DNA of 64,000 nucleotides from Desulfurococcaceae archaeon AG1 (GCA_003116855.1 BEWT01000002.1:16352-80351), one strand, 5' to 3'; shown: positions 43,482 through 53,740, counted from the stretch's first letter. The notes: a model not told the origin generated them from the letters alone. Numbers and translations are program-made.

Positions 43482-44484
43482 GCTTCCTCCCCAATAGCAC
43501 GAGCCTTGCTAGAAAGGCGCTGAGCTGGATCTCGTCATCCGAACCCTCTATGAGTCTATAGTTTATCTCACCAGCATAGTCAGCTATATATACTCTAAGA
43601 TCCTCGTCTATCTTCACCTCGGGGTCGAAGATCTCCCTGTGGATCTGTTTTATAACATCGATCCCTGATAAACCGTATTCTATCATAACCTTCCTTAGCC
43701 TCTCCCTAGCCTCTGTAAAGTTACCCTCAAGAGCCAGCCGGATCATCTCCCTGATCTCTTTGGGATGGGCTAGACCCACAACCTTATAGACAGAAGATAC
43801 TGTAACCTTACCCAGCGCGGCAGCTGCTTGCAATATATTTATAGCCCTTCTCATATCGCCCTCGGTTATATCATATATAGCATCCAGCGATTCTGGTTCA
43901 TAGTTCACACCCTCTTTCTCAGCAATCTCCTTAAGCCTTTTAACGACATCCTCCCTTGATAAGGGGCTGAACCTAAAGACAGCACACCTACTCTGGATAG
44001 GCTCTATAATCTTTGAGGAGTAGTTGGCCATCAATATAAACCTTGTTGTCGATACATACATCTCCATAAGCCTCCTAAGGGCTTGCTGAGCATCTGCAGT
44101 CATATTATCAGCCTCATCGAGTATTATCACTTTGAAAGGAACATCGCCAACAACGGCAGATCTGGCGAACTCCTTAACCTTGGTTCTAATAACATCTATA
44201 CCCCTCTCGTCAGAAGCATTCATCTCGAGAACATATCTCCTATAACCCTCGCCATAGAGGTCGTGGACAAGCGCTAAAGCCACGGTAGTCTTGCCAACAC
44301 CGGGAGGTCCTGTGAAGAGTAGGTGGGGCATGTTCTTCTCCTTAACAAACACCTTGAGCCTTGCTACAACATCGCTCTGGTTAACAACTTCATCGAGGGT
44401 TCTGGGTCTATACTTCTCAGTCCATAGTAGCTGCACAAGCTCCCCTGCCATCAACCTTCCCAAAAGAATCTTGATAACAACCAT
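43465..44484 (-). CDS. rfcS: Replication factor C small subunit
   Basis: The 339-residue AAA+ clamp-loader subunit has Walker A GPPGVGKTT near residue 60, Walker B ILDEAD near 124 and the SRC motif (QSRCAVFRF) near 170 that supplies the Arg finger. No intein is present. The first residues MVVIKILLGRL may be an over-extended start; an internal ATG (MAGELVQLLW) at residue 12 is the more usual beginning. Transcribed first in the rfcS-rfcL operon. Confidence 0.95.
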   Translation of the reverse strand: MVVIKILLGRLMAGELVQLLWTEKYRPRTLDEVVNQSDVVARLKVFVKEKNMPHLLFTGPPGVGKTTVALALVHDLYGEGYRRYVLEMNASDERGIDVIRTKVKEFARSAVVGDVPFKVIILDEADNMTADAQQALRRLMEMYVSTTRFILMANYSSKIIEPIQSRCAVFRFSPLSREDVVKRLKEIAEKEGVNYEPESLDAIYDITEGDMRRAINILQAAAALGKVTVSSVYKVVGLAHPKEIREMIRLALEGNFTEARERLRKVMIEYGLSGIDVIKQIHREIFDPEVKIDEDLRVYIADYAGEINYRLIEGSDDEIQLSAFLARLVLLGRKLGTGK

Positions 44485-44702
44485 TTATAGATAAGGACCC
44501 AGGCTCTACAGATTCTCAACCTGTTAGGCATAGTCCGGGCTAGCATTTAGTTCGTCTTATTATTGCATTAGTGATAGCATCGGGAGATTTTACTGAAACT
44601 TGTATAGCCAGCAAGAAAAACGAAGCATAGAAAGTCTCAAATTAGTTATGACGTGCTCAGCAGGCTTGATAAAGCGATATCAAGCGCTTCTATAAGACCT
44701 TA

Positions 44703-44728
44703 ACTATAAGCAAACACTATAAGCAAAC
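44703..44728. repeat. Perfect tandem 13-bp repeat
   Basis: ACTATAAGCAAAC occurs twice back to back (44703-44715, 44716-44728). It sits about 115 nt before the ribbon-helix-helix gene in a non-coding gap, and may be part of its regulatory region. Confidence 0.6.
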
Positions 44729-44801
44729 CAGGTTATAGGGCATTATAAGGTTAGCTACACTAGGATTTTATTTCAATACGGTGGTCTGCAAGCTTCATCT
44801 T

Positions 44802-44824
44802 TATTATTAGCCCTGCTAATAATA
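44802..44824. promoter_or_regulatory. Perfect 10-3-10 palindrome, candidate operator
   Basis: TATTATTAGC and GCTAATAATA flank CCT. It ends 17 nt before the start codon of a ribbon-helix-helix protein and overlaps the likely TATA box (AATAATATATAGG). A bound dimer pair here would block transcription, so autoregulation is the simplest reading. Confidence 0.6.
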
Positions 44825-44841
44825 TATAGGGGTGTATACTG

Positions 44842-45444
44842 TTGCCTAGAACCACTGTTGCTGTTGATGATTCCATAGCGAAGAGAATCTCTACACTTGC
44901 TAAGAGGTTTAACCTCGTTATATCGAGCTTTTCGTCTGAAGCCCTGAGTGTTGCTGGTGATCTTCTTGAGATGGGCATGATGCCAAGGGATCTGAAGAAG
45001 CTCATGGTTGCTATGAAGATAGCCTCATTTGTAGATCCTGTAATACTTCCTATGGATCTCTTCGAGAGCCTCGTCACAAAAGCCTGCATGTGTGGCGAGC
45101 CCTGTATAGAGAAGCTTGACGAAGAGGTAGCGCTTTGGGGTAAGAGGGTTGGATCGATAATTAAGGGGTATTACGAAGGGGATATAGAGTCCTTAATAGA
45201 AACAGTCTCGAAGGCCTCTAAGGTTTTCGCACTAAAGGAGGTCTCTGTAGATAAGATAGCCCCCAACACCATGGAGATAAAGCTTGTTGGTGCAGGTAGA
45301 AGCGAGATAACAACAAGGATCACATATACGTTTATAAAAAACCTGTTTGAAGAGCTAGGCTATAACGTGAGCCTAAATAGCATGGGTGTTGGTGTAATAA
45401 AATTCACGGTTGAGGGAAAGAGAACCAACAGGCAAAACATCTAA
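44842..45444 (+). CDS. Ribbon-helix-helix DNA-binding protein with Cys-containing domain
   Basis: The 200-residue protein starts with a ribbon-helix-helix pattern: strand TTVAVDDS, helix AKRISTLAKRFN, and a second helix. The remainder is alpha/beta, with the motif CMCGEPC near residue 89 (C-x-C-x3-C), which may bind metal, and a C-terminal strand-helix repeat region (RITYTFIKNLFEELGY). I do not recognise the C-terminal domain. TTG start 44842. The palindrome directly upstream suggests self-control. The role is unknown. Confidence 0.65.
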   Translation: MPRTTVAVDDSIAKRISTLAKRFNLVISSFSSEALSVAGDLLEMGMMPRDLKKLMVAMKIASFVDPVILPMDLFESLVTKACMCGEPCIEKLDEEVALWGKRVGSIIKGYYEGDIESLIETVSKASKVFALKEVSVDKIAPNTMEIKLVGAGRSEITTRITYTFIKNLFEELGYNVSLNSMGVGVIKFTVEGKRTNRQNI

Positions 45445-45828
45445 ACACGATACACAATACTAGATTCCATCGAGCTTTATAATCGATCTATAACAGATAC
45501 CCTCAATTTTAGCATGTGGCATGAGATCTGAGATATCATCGCTGTGCTTTAGTATATTTGCCCACAATATTGATCAGAGATCTTACGGGAAAATGCAAGA
45601 TAGAGAGAAAATCCCAGTAAAGCAGGAGTATGAGTTAGAATCTGAAATCTAGAGGGCTAACGATGTAAGCCAACTAAAACTCCAACATAATACACCAAAA
45701 CCTCAACATATACAGGTATAAAAATTTTTCTCTATGATCTTAATAATCCATGGACTAGAGGAGTTGAGGATAAAGTAAAGGCCCTAGAGTATATAATAGT
45801 TATAAACAAATATATATCGGGGCTTTCG
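45445..45828. other. 384-bp intergenic region
   Basis: No ORF or RNA gene is supported. Near the right end, TATAAACA (45801-45808) is placed to start transcription at the GTG of the GltD-like gene. The rest is AT-rich and shows no clear repeat. Confidence 0.35.
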
Positions 45829-46872
45829 GTGAGATTTTCGCGCTGTAAATCTCTCCCCACACAGAAGAGCGGTAAGAGGGTTGCAATAATAGGTGCAGGC
45901 CCTGCAGGGCTTGCTGCCGCTGGATTCCTTATATGCAGGGGGCATGAGGTTCATGTCTATGATATGATGGAGGAGCCGGGAGGACTTTTGATCTACGGGA
46001 TCCCTGACTTCAGGATCCCTAAAAAGAATGTTAGGGAGGGTACGCATGAACTAGCTATGCTTGGGGTTAGGTTTCATATGAGGACAAAGGTGGTTCCTGG
46101 CGAGGGTGTTAGGGAGGGTGAGATTGGTTTTAACGAGATCCTCAGGGGATACGATGCTGTGATAATAGCTACAGGTACTTGGGCTGAGAGAAGGCTTAAT
46201 GTGGAGGGAGAGGATCTCCCGAGGGTATATCCTGCTTTCCACTATCTATTCCACTACTGCAGAGTCGAGGCTGGTTATGAGAGGCTAGAAGATCTCCCAC
46301 CCCTTGGTAGGAGGGTTGCTGTGATAGGTGCTGGTCTAACAGCCGTTGATGCCGCGGCTGTGTCAAAGAGGCTTGGTGCTGAGACTGTCTATATGATCTA
46401 TAGGAGGACTATTAATGAGGCTCCTGCAAGGAGGCACGAGATCGAGAACCTCATAAAGGCAGGGATCAAGTGGATCGAGCTTGCAGCTCCAAAGAGATTC
46501 ATAGGCGATAGAGAGAAAGGGGTAACAGGGGTAGAGCTAATAAGAATGAGACTGGGAGAGCCTGATAAAAGCGGGAGACCGAGACCAGTACCCATAGAAG
46601 GCTCGGAGTTCGTGCTAGATATAGATGCAGCCCTCATAGCTATTGGCGAGATCCCAACCCCGCCTATAATGAATAAGGAGCTGAAGATAAACCCCGATAA
46701 CACGATATGGGTTGATAAGAAGATGAGAACAACTATGAAAGGAGTATTTGCCGCAGGAGATGTGGTTACAGGCCCCAGCCTTATAGGGAATGCCATAGCA
46801 TCAGGCCTAAAAGCCGCCCAGGCTGTTGATGAATACCTCAGCGGAAAGATCTCATGGGATCTCACACCTTAA
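45829..46872 (+). CDS. GltD-like NAD(P)H-dependent flavoprotein lacking the Fe-S domain
   Basis: The 347-residue protein matches the flavin part of glutamate synthase small subunit: FAD motif GAGPAGLAAAG near residue 23, EEPGGLLIYGIPDFR, NADPH motif GAGLTAVDAA near 167 and FAAGDVVTGPSLI near 306. The N-terminal double Fe-S domain (about 100-130 residues) of true GltD is missing. It could feed electrons to another partner, as in related archaeal NAD(P)H:acceptor flavoproteins. GTG start fits a TATA box at 45801-45808. Confidence 0.8.
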   Translation: MRFSRCKSLPTQKSGKRVAIIGAGPAGLAAAGFLICRGHEVHVYDMMEEPGGLLIYGIPDFRIPKKNVREGTHELAMLGVRFHMRTKVVPGEGVREGEIGFNEILRGYDAVIIATGTWAERRLNVEGEDLPRVYPAFHYLFHYCRVEAGYERLEDLPPLGRRVAVIGAGLTAVDAAAVSKRLGAETVYMIYRRTINEAPARRHEIENLIKAGIKWIELAAPKRFIGDREKGVTGVELIRMRLGEPDKSGRPRPVPIEGSEFVLDIDAALIAIGEIPTPPIMNKELKINPDNTIWVDKKMRTTMKGVFAAGDVVTGPSLIGNAIASGLKAAQAVDEYLSGKISWDLTP

Positions 46873-46894
46873 GTCATAGCAACCCATCACCAGG

Positions 46895-47560
46895 CTATTG
46901 AGAGAGGAATTTTGAGACAGCTCTAACTAGATCCCCGGGATCTCTTGCTATATATACCCTCGGGTCGAGCTGCTCAGGATCATCACCGCTATCACTAAAC
47001 AATACCGGGCTACCCACCTCATGGAATGCTGGGTAATCCCAGTGGGAGTCGCCTATAAACATGGCTCTGCTGGGCTCGATACCAAGCGATCTTAATAATT
47101 TTCTAACAACATATCCTTTCTTCAGAGGCTCCACCTGGGGTATTCCTCCCGGCTGTAGCCTTTCATCCTCATCGAAGATCAGTATGTTTGATAATACATA
47201 CCTTATCCCAAGTTCCCTTGCAGCCCTAGACGCCATGAGGTTTACACCCCCACTAACTATGGCTGCCCTCGCACCCCTTCTTCTAACTAGATCTAGTATT
47301 TCGAAGGAGTGATCATAGAACTCCACCCTAGAGAAAGCATCATCAAGATCTCTTCTATATATGGGTCTTCCAACGCTTCTCAATAGATGCTCTATATCAG
47401 CCTTCATCCACTCTAGATAGCTTATCCTCCCACTGGAGTATAGCCTTGAGTATATGTTATAGACCTCGTTTTGAGATGATCCAAAATAGCTATGCATATA
47501 CTCCCACGAGCTCTTGATCTTTACTATAACACCATCAAGATCTAGGATTACCAGCCTCAA
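46895..47560 (-). CDS. HAD-superfamily phosphatase, SerB-like
   Basis: A 221-residue HAD phosphatase. Motif I is DLDGV (residues 6-10), with the nucleophile Asp6, motif II is VSGG near 99, and motif III/IV is FIGDSHWD near 168. The helical cap lies between motifs I and II, as in phosphoserine phosphatases. Serine synthesis would fit glyA and gcv genes, but substrate is not provable. It is divergent from the DUF711 gene by about 50 bp. Confidence 0.8.
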   Translation of the reverse strand: MRLVILDLDGVIVKIKSSWEYMHSYFGSSQNEVYNIYSRLYSSGRISYLEWMKADIEHLLRSVGRPIYRRDLDDAFSRVEFYDHSFEILDLVRRRGARAAIVSGGVNLMASRAARELGIRYVLSNILIFDEDERLQPGGIPQVEPLKKGYVVRKLLRSLGIEPSRAMFIGDSHWDYPAFHEVGSPVLFSDSGDDPEQLDPRVYIARDPGDLVRAVSKFLSQ

Positions 47561-47610
47561 GCCTGACCAATTGTTATTAGGCCTGCTGGGTATAATATGT
47601 AGTGACCCAA

Positions 47611-48687
47611 ATGATCATCAGGAGCGTCACGCTCCACATAACAGACCCAGAGAAAATCTCCCTAGAAGCCAGCAGACTGTTAAATATAGTGAAGATAGTC
47701 GAGGATAAGGGATATAGAGTGTGGAGTAAGAGGATAACATTACCGCCTCTCAACAGTCAAGGAGAACTGGCTAGGGTGTGCTTCGAGCTAAAAAGATCTA
47801 TTAATATTCTTAAAGGGATATTCGTGAGTGCTTTCAATATCGATGCTGATAGCAACATAGAGATCGATGATCTTGTTAAATGTATGGAAGATCTGGGCTT
47901 CGCCTTCTCATCAATATTGGTTAAGGATGAGGAGGATGTCGAAGACGCGTATGAAAAGATCTATAGGTTTTACTCGAGATCCGGTGTGGATCTTCATACG
48001 AGAATCGCGCTCATATATAGCTCAAGAATCCTTACCCCCTATTTCCCCGCATCTGCAAGCATTACAGAAGAAACCTCATTCACAGTAGCGCTTAGATACG
48101 CGGCTGATTTCGAGGATCTCGTTATCAAGAAGGGCGACGTAGAATCTCTCGGAAAGCTTCTCGAAGAGCTTGAGGAGATTCTTAGCAATGTATCGATAGA
48201 CACTGGTGTTAAATATGATGGAATAGATCTATCATTATCACCATGGATGGAGGAGAGTGTTGCTAGTATTGTTGAGAGATCCTCTGGTACAGAGATCCCT
48301 ATGCCAGGAACCATGGCTGCTATTAGAAGGATTAACGAGACAATCGCAAGCCTATCGAGAAGGGTTAAGAGTACTGGTTATAACGAGCTCATGCTCCCTG
48401 TGGAGGAGGATAATGTTCTGAAGGAGAGGGCTAGGCAGGGGAGAATAGCTCTAAAGGATCTAATAGCATTCTCAACAATCTGTGTCGCTGGGGTCGACAT
48501 GGTCGTCCTGCCAAGGGAGCATGTTCTCTCAGGGCGTATTCTTAGAAATATAATACAGGATCTACTGGCGATCTCAGAGGCTAAGGGTAAGCCTGTTGGA
48601 ATGAGACTGATCCTGGCTAGCGGTTCTCCAGGAGATGTTGTGGATCTGGGGAGGTTTGGCTATGCATCGATCATGAGGATCTCATGA
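47611..48687 (+). CDS. DUF711 (UPF0210) family protein
   Basis: About 358 residues from ATG 47611 (GTG 47602 also in frame). IIRSVTLHI at the start and the tail segment RLILASGSPGDVVDLG match DUF711, a family related in fold to glycyl-radical enzymes but without the glycyl radical. Biochemical function is unknown. In some genomes the family goes with ACT-domain proteins. There is none here. Confidence 0.75.
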   Translation: MIIRSVTLHITDPEKISLEASRLLNIVKIVEDKGYRVWSKRITLPPLNSQGELARVCFELKRSINILKGIFVSAFNIDADSNIEIDDLVKCMEDLGFAFSSILVKDEEDVEDAYEKIYRFYSRSGVDLHTRIALIYSSRILTPYFPASASITEETSFTVALRYAADFEDLVIKKGDVESLGKLLEELEEILSNVSIDTGVKYDGIDLSLSPWMEESVASIVERSSGTEIPMPGTMAAIRRINETIASLSRRVKSTGYNELMLPVEEDNVLKERARQGRIALKDLIAFSTICVAGVDMVVLPREHVLSGRILRNIIQDLLAISEAKGKPVGMRLILASGSPGDVVDLGRFGYASIMRIS

Positions 48688-50484
48688 TCAGGAGGAAAGC
48701 TTCTCGTATATAAACCTAACAGCCTCTGTATAGACCCTGACCCTGTTCCTCACCTTAGAGATCCCGTGACCCTCATCCTCAAGCCTTATATACCTAACAT
48801 CAACCCCCCTACCTCTGAGTGCCTCAACCAGCTGCTCAGCCTCTGATACAGGGACTCTTGGATCTTTAGCCCCGTGGATAACCATCAGCGGTGCCTTGAT
48901 CCTGTCGACATAGGTTATGGGGCTCAGCTTGATCATTATATCCCTATGGATCTCTGGATCCCCGTACTCGGTGATTCTATACCTCCTCCTCCAAGCACCT
49001 GTGTTCTTTATAAATGTGAGGAGATTCACGATACCAACGATCTCAACACCACATCTCCAGAGATCCGGGTAGGTTACAAGCATCATAAGCGTTAGATACC
49101 CACCATAGGATCCGCCCATAACGCATAGCCTTTTATCATCGATCTCGCCCTTCTTAGCTAGAAACTCCACAGCATGGTAGGAATCATAGACAGTAGCGAT
49201 CCTCTTATCAACATCGTCTAGATGGATAAAGCTCTTACCATAACCAGAAGACCCCCTATAGTTAGGAGCTATAATAGCTATGCCCAGGGATAAGAGTACC
49301 TGGTGCACTCTGTTGAAAGAAACCCTCTCCTGGGACTCAGGACCGCCGTGGAGATATAGCACCGCTGGCGGAGGCTCTTTAAAGCTTCTCAGTGGTTTGT
49401 AGAATAGGCTCGAGAGCTCGAGGCCGTCGAACGACCTGTATCTAAAGATCTTGGGCGATACGAAGGACTCCTCAGAAACCCCGATCTTTGGTGTGTATGT
49501 CACTCTCTCAAGGAATCCTGAGAGATCTGTTATAAAGATCTCCGGACCATGTTTAGGAGAGTTTATCGAGAGAACAACCCCCTCTCTTGTAAAGTCAATA
49601 TTATCTATAACACCCCCTGGTCTCAGGATCTCTACGGGCTCTCTCTTTTCGAAGGAGAAGAGCTTGAGAACACTCTCACCATCCTCGTTAACGCTATAAA
49701 CAATACTCCCATCTCTATAGTCGAGATCCTCTACATCCCACTTCTCCTTAACTAGGTATTTCCAGGAATTCTTCTCAAGATCATATATAGCTATGCCCGT
49801 GAACTCCTCCCCATTGTTTGTGATGTATAGGAAATGCTTTTCATCGATCGGAATAGGACTTCTATTAATAGCCTCTCCTTCGTGCTTGGTAAGGTTAACC
49901 TCGCTACCATCTCTCCTGTTTATCATTATGATATCTGTATCCTGGTATGTGTTCATCTTAACAGCCAGCAAAAGATCGTCGTTTACCCATCTAGAAGGGT
50001 TAACAATCCCGTCGCCTTTATATAGAAAGCTTCTAGATCTCTTAACAAAGTCGTATACATATATATCGAAATCCACGCCGTTTCGAGAGTTAGAGCTATA
50101 GCTGAGGAACCTGCCGCTAGGACTCCACTCGCCCAGATTGTTTATACTCCCATCCTCACCGCTGACTAGTTCTAGTCTATTTTCATGATATGTATAGATA
50201 GACCATCTCTCATCACCATCCATATCTGTTGAGAACGCTATAACCCCGGTTGGCGATATTCTATAGTTATTGATCCTTCTATCCCATGGGAGGGCGATGT
50301 CATGTCTATACCCGCTTGATATCCTCCAAGCTTTCCAGAGGATCTGCTCTCCTGTTAGATCGCTAAGATAATATATAGCCCGATCGATCTCGTTATACAT
50401 TCCCAACGTTGAGTGTCTTATAGCCATGTACCTCTTAACCAGAAGATCTATATCCACTCCCAAACAGCCACCGATATTTCTCAT
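48688..50484 (-). CDS. S9 family serine peptidase (acylaminoacyl-peptidase-like)
   Basis: A 598-residue cytosolic peptidase. Residues 1-340 form a beta-propeller of WD/PD40-like blades that screens peptide size. The C-terminal alpha/beta hydrolase domain has YLHGGPESQ (oxyanion region), the nucleophile in GGSYGG (about Ser 452), Asp in GAKDPRVP and His in DEGHGI. It would remove N-acyl amino acids or cut short peptides. Alternatives are prolyl oligopeptidase-like activity. Its ATG is 18 nt downstream of the carB stop. Confidence 0.9.
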   Translation of the reverse strand: MRNIGGCLGVDIDLLVKRYMAIRHSTLGMYNEIDRAIYYLSDLTGEQILWKAWRISSGYRHDIALPWDRRINNYRISPTGVIAFSTDMDGDERWSIYTYHENRLELVSGEDGSINNLGEWSPSGRFLSYSSNSRNGVDFDIYVYDFVKRSRSFLYKGDGIVNPSRWVNDDLLLAVKMNTYQDTDIIMINRRDGSEVNLTKHEGEAINRSPIPIDEKHFLYITNNGEEFTGIAIYDLEKNSWKYLVKEKWDVEDLDYRDGSIVYSVNEDGESVLKLFSFEKREPVEILRPGGVIDNIDFTREGVVLSINSPKHGPEIFITDLSGFLERVTYTPKIGVSEESFVSPKIFRYRSFDGLELSSLFYKPLRSFKEPPPAVLYLHGGPESQERVSFNRVHQVLLSLGIAIIAPNYRGSSGYGKSFIHLDDVDKRIATVYDSYHAVEFLAKKGEIDDKRLCVMGGSYGGYLTLMMLVTYPDLWRCGVEIVGIVNLLTFIKNTGAWRRRYRITEYGDPEIHRDIMIKLSPITYVDRIKAPLMVIHGAKDPRVPVSEAEQLVEALRGRGVDVRYIRLEDEGHGISKVRNRVRVYTEAVRFIYEKLSS

Positions 50485-50501
50485 TTTCTAAAGCATATAA
50501 G

Positions 50502-53500
50502 CTAGAATCCTCCGCCTCGATACTCGCTCAGCTCTGCTACACTAACACGCCCACCCTTTAGAAGCCACTCAATAGATATTGCAACCTCTCTAGCCGTGTC
50601 GTGGTGAAGTATAACGGGTATGTTGAGATCAACTAACATCCTCCTAACCCTATAATCCTTTGCTGGTGTATAGCCCGTGGTTATTCCCAGCTCTATCTCC
50701 CGCCCGATCATCTTCTCTATTGCCTCTTCGACTCTGATTACTCTATCTACTCCAGGGATCTCCGCGCCCTCTAGTGTGTAGAGCTCATAGGCTCTGCCCA
50801 GGATCTTTGCTGTCTCGGCTAGATCCCTGTGATCCCTCTCAACATAGCTATATATCAGCACGGCTTTTTCAGGAATCCTATTAGGGGTTGCCGAGAGCCA
50901 GCTTTTCACTAAGGCATCCTCATAGCTATATCCGAGACTTGCAACCTCGCCTGTGCTCCTCATCTCGGGCCCTAGGAAGGGATATGCTCCCCTCACCCTC
51001 GACCATGAGAACTGGGGTGTTTTGACAGCCCAGGATCTACTCTCGGGCTCCCAGAACTCGCAATCGATCTCAAGGCCTTTTCCCAGCATAGCCTTAGCAG
51101 CAGCTTCTGCTAGGTTTACACCCTTAGCCTTGCTTGAGAACGGCATAGACCTGCTAGCCCTCAGGTTGAGCTCTATTACATATACCTTTCCATTCTTCAC
51201 TATGAACTGTATATTATAAGGCCCCTTTATCGAGAGCTCGTTGGCTAGCATAACCGCTATCTCCCTCATCCTCCTTATAACCGTCTGGCTAAGCCTTCTA
51301 GGCGGGATCACCATCATGGCATCACCACTATGAACCCCGGCCTCCTCGATGTGCTCTATAGAGACGCCAACAACATGCCCCCTACCGTCTGCAACAGCGT
51401 CTATCTCAGCCTCTATGCCTTTCTCTATAAACTTGCTTATAGTTACGGAATGCTCTCTAGATATTATTGCAGCCCTCTTTAGATAGGAGATAAGCTCTTC
51501 ATCGTTATAAGCTATAGCCATGGAGGTGCCGCTGAGAACATAGCTGGGTCTTACAATCACTGGATACCCTATAGCCCTAGCTATTCTGAGCGAATCCTCT
51601 ATAGATATAGCTCTACCCCATTCCGGCTGATCTATGCCCAGAGCATCGAGGAGAGAGCTAAACTTAGCCCTATCCTCAGCTATATCGATGCTCCAACCGC
51701 TAGTACCAGCTATCCTTAATCCTCTCTCCTCAAGCTTTCTAGCTATATTGTTTGCTATCTGACCCCCTACCGAGACTACTATGTAGTCGAACCCCTCTTT
51801 CTCAGATATATCGAGGATCTTCTCCACACTTATCTCCTCGAAGTAGAGCTTATCAGAAATATCCCAATCAGTGCTCACAGTCTCCGGGTTATAGTTGATC
51901 ATAGAGACCTCATAGCCCATATTTCTCGCCGCCATTGCAAAGCTCACAGAAGCCCAGTCAAACTCTACTGAAACACCTATTCTGAAGCCTCCCGGACCTA
52001 TCACGAGGATCTTCCTTCCAGTTCTTCTAAACTCTATATCGTCATCAACACCACCATAGGTTGTATATAGATAGTTAGTCTGTGCCGGGTACTCGGCAGC
52101 CAGTGTGTCTATCTGTTTAACAGCAGGGATTCCTGCGAGCTTTATCCTAGTGGATCTGAACTCATACGGATCCATTCCTATAGCCCTGGCTATCTGCTCG
52201 TCAGAGAACCCCCTGATCTTCGCCTCTTGGATTAGCTCTACATCGCTGAGGATCCCACGACCTCTTCTTCTAATCTCTTCATATAGCTTTACTATATCCT
52301 CGATGATCCTTAGGAAGAACCTATCTATACCTGTTAGCCTGTGGATCTCGTCGATGCTTATACCCATCTTTATAGCCTTAGCAGCCCATAGGATCCAGTA
52401 TGGCTTTCTATTCTTAAGAGCTTCTAGCACCTCGCCAACTTCTTGATCCTCGTGGTATAGAGGTCCGCCAACAACCCCGGGCTCGCCTATATCCAGCATC
52501 CTTATAGCCTTCTGGATTGCTTCATGAAGATTCCTCCCAATAGCCATAACCTCTCCAACACTCATCATCTCACTCCCAAGCCTTGCCTCAGATCCTGGGA
52601 ATTTCTCTAGATCCCATCTAGGGATCTTGACAACAACATAGTCGAGGCTTGGTTCGAAAAGGGCTGAGGTTTTCCCAGTGATCTTGTTTACAAGCTCGTC
52701 AAGCGTATATCCGAGGGCTAGTTTAGCAGCTATATATGCTAACGGATACCCCGTAGCCTTGCTAGCTAGGGCGCTGGATCTAGACATCCTGGGGTTGGTC
52801 TCTATAACATAGTGTTTCTCGCTATTAGGGTCGAGGGCTATCTGGACATTACACTCTCCAACAAGGCCTATAACGCTTGCAACCTTTATAGAGGATTCTC
52901 TACCAATATAGTATTCCCTATTAGTTAGCGTCTGGCATGGGGCTACAACCACCGAGTCTCCTGTATGCACTCCCATGGGATCCATGTTCTCCATACATGC
53001 GACGGCTACAGAGTTACCCTTCCTATCCCTCATGATCTCGTACTCAATCTCTTTCCAGTGGTGTAGATACTTCTCAACAAGCACCGTTTTGACTAGACCC
53101 GCATGGGCAAAAGCCTTATGGATCTTTGTTCTAAACTCCCCCTCATCCCAGGCTGTGAAGGATCCACCGCCTCCCAGGTTAAAGCTAACCCTAACAATAA
53201 CAGGAAAACCTATCTCCTTAGCAATATCGAGAGCCTCAGCTGGCGTTGATGCCGGTCTACTTGGAGGTACCGGGATGTTATTGCGATACATAGCCTCTCT
53301 AAAAAGACCTCTCTCCAGAGCAACCTCTATCCCCTCAATAGGCGTTCCAAGCACCTTAATGCCATATTTAGCGAGAACACCCCTCTTCCAGAGAGAAACA
53401 CCAACACTAAGTGCTGTCTGACCCCCAAAACCCACCATTATACCGTCCGGCCTTTCCTTCTCTATAACCTGCTCAACATATTCAGGGGTTATTGGTAAAA

Positions 53501-53711
53501 CATAAACCCTGTCTGCGAAGAGATGGCTTGTCTGTATAGTGGCTATGTTTGGGTTAACAAGAATAGCCCTTATACCCTCCTCCCTTATAGCCTTGAGTGC
53601 TTGAGAGCCTGAATAGTCGAACTCAGCCGCCTCGGCTATCTTTATCCCGCCGCTCCCTATCACAAGGATCGACGAGACCCTTTCTCCGGGCAACCAAGCC
53701 TTAAAGAACAA
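50502..53711 (-). CDS. carB: Carbamoyl-phosphate synthase large subunit
   Basis: The 1069-residue protein makes carbamoyl phosphate from bicarbonate, ammonia and two ATP for arginine and pyrimidine synthesis. Two homologous ATP-grasp halves are visible, each with a pre-ATP-grasp start (LVIGSGGIKIAEAAEFDYSG; LVIGPGGFRIGVSVEFDWAS), and a C-terminal allosteric MGS-like domain from about residue 935. The glutaminase subunit gene carA is not next to it. The TATA box TAAATATTTT and a palindrome stand upstream. Confidence 0.95.
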   Translation of the reverse strand: MFFKAWLPGERVSSILVIGSGGIKIAEAAEFDYSGSQALKAIREEGIRAILVNPNIATIQTSHLFADRVYVLPITPEYVEQVIEKERPDGIMVGFGGQTALSVGVSLWKRGVLAKYGIKVLGTPIEGIEVALERGLFREAMYRNNIPVPPSRPASTPAEALDIAKEIGFPVIVRVSFNLGGGGSFTAWDEGEFRTKIHKAFAHAGLVKTVLVEKYLHHWKEIEYEIMRDRKGNSVAVACMENMDPMGVHTGDSVVVAPCQTLTNREYYIGRESSIKVASVIGLVGECNVQIALDPNSEKHYVIETNPRMSRSSALASKATGYPLAYIAAKLALGYTLDELVNKITGKTSALFEPSLDYVVVKIPRWDLEKFPGSEARLGSEMMSVGEVMAIGRNLHEAIQKAIRMLDIGEPGVVGGPLYHEDQEVGEVLEALKNRKPYWILWAAKAIKMGISIDEIHRLTGIDRFFLRIIEDIVKLYEEIRRRGRGILSDVELIQEAKIRGFSDEQIARAIGMDPYEFRSTRIKLAGIPAVKQIDTLAAEYPAQTNYLYTTYGGVDDDIEFRRTGRKILVIGPGGFRIGVSVEFDWASVSFAMAARNMGYEVSMINYNPETVSTDWDISDKLYFEEISVEKILDISEKEGFDYIVVSVGGQIANNIARKLEERGLRIAGTSGWSIDIAEDRAKFSSLLDALGIDQPEWGRAISIEDSLRIARAIGYPVIVRPSYVLSGTSMAIAYNDEELISYLKRAAIISREHSVTISKFIEKGIEAEIDAVADGRGHVVGVSIEHIEEAGVHSGDAMMVIPPRRLSQTVIRRMREIAVMLANELSIKGPYNIQFIVKNGKVYVIELNLRASRSMPFSSKAKGVNLAEAAAKAMLGKGLEIDCEFWEPESRSWAVKTPQFSWSRVRGAYPFLGPEMRSTGEVASLGYSYEDALVKSWLSATPNRIPEKAVLIYSYVERDHRDLAETAKILGRAYELYTLEGAEIPGVDRVIRVEEAIEKMIGREIELGITTGYTPAKDYRVRRMLVDLNIPVILHHDTAREVAISIEWLLKGGRVSVAELSEYRGGGF

Positions 53712-53740
53712 CCACTAACCAGCTTATAAGAAGAAGGCGA

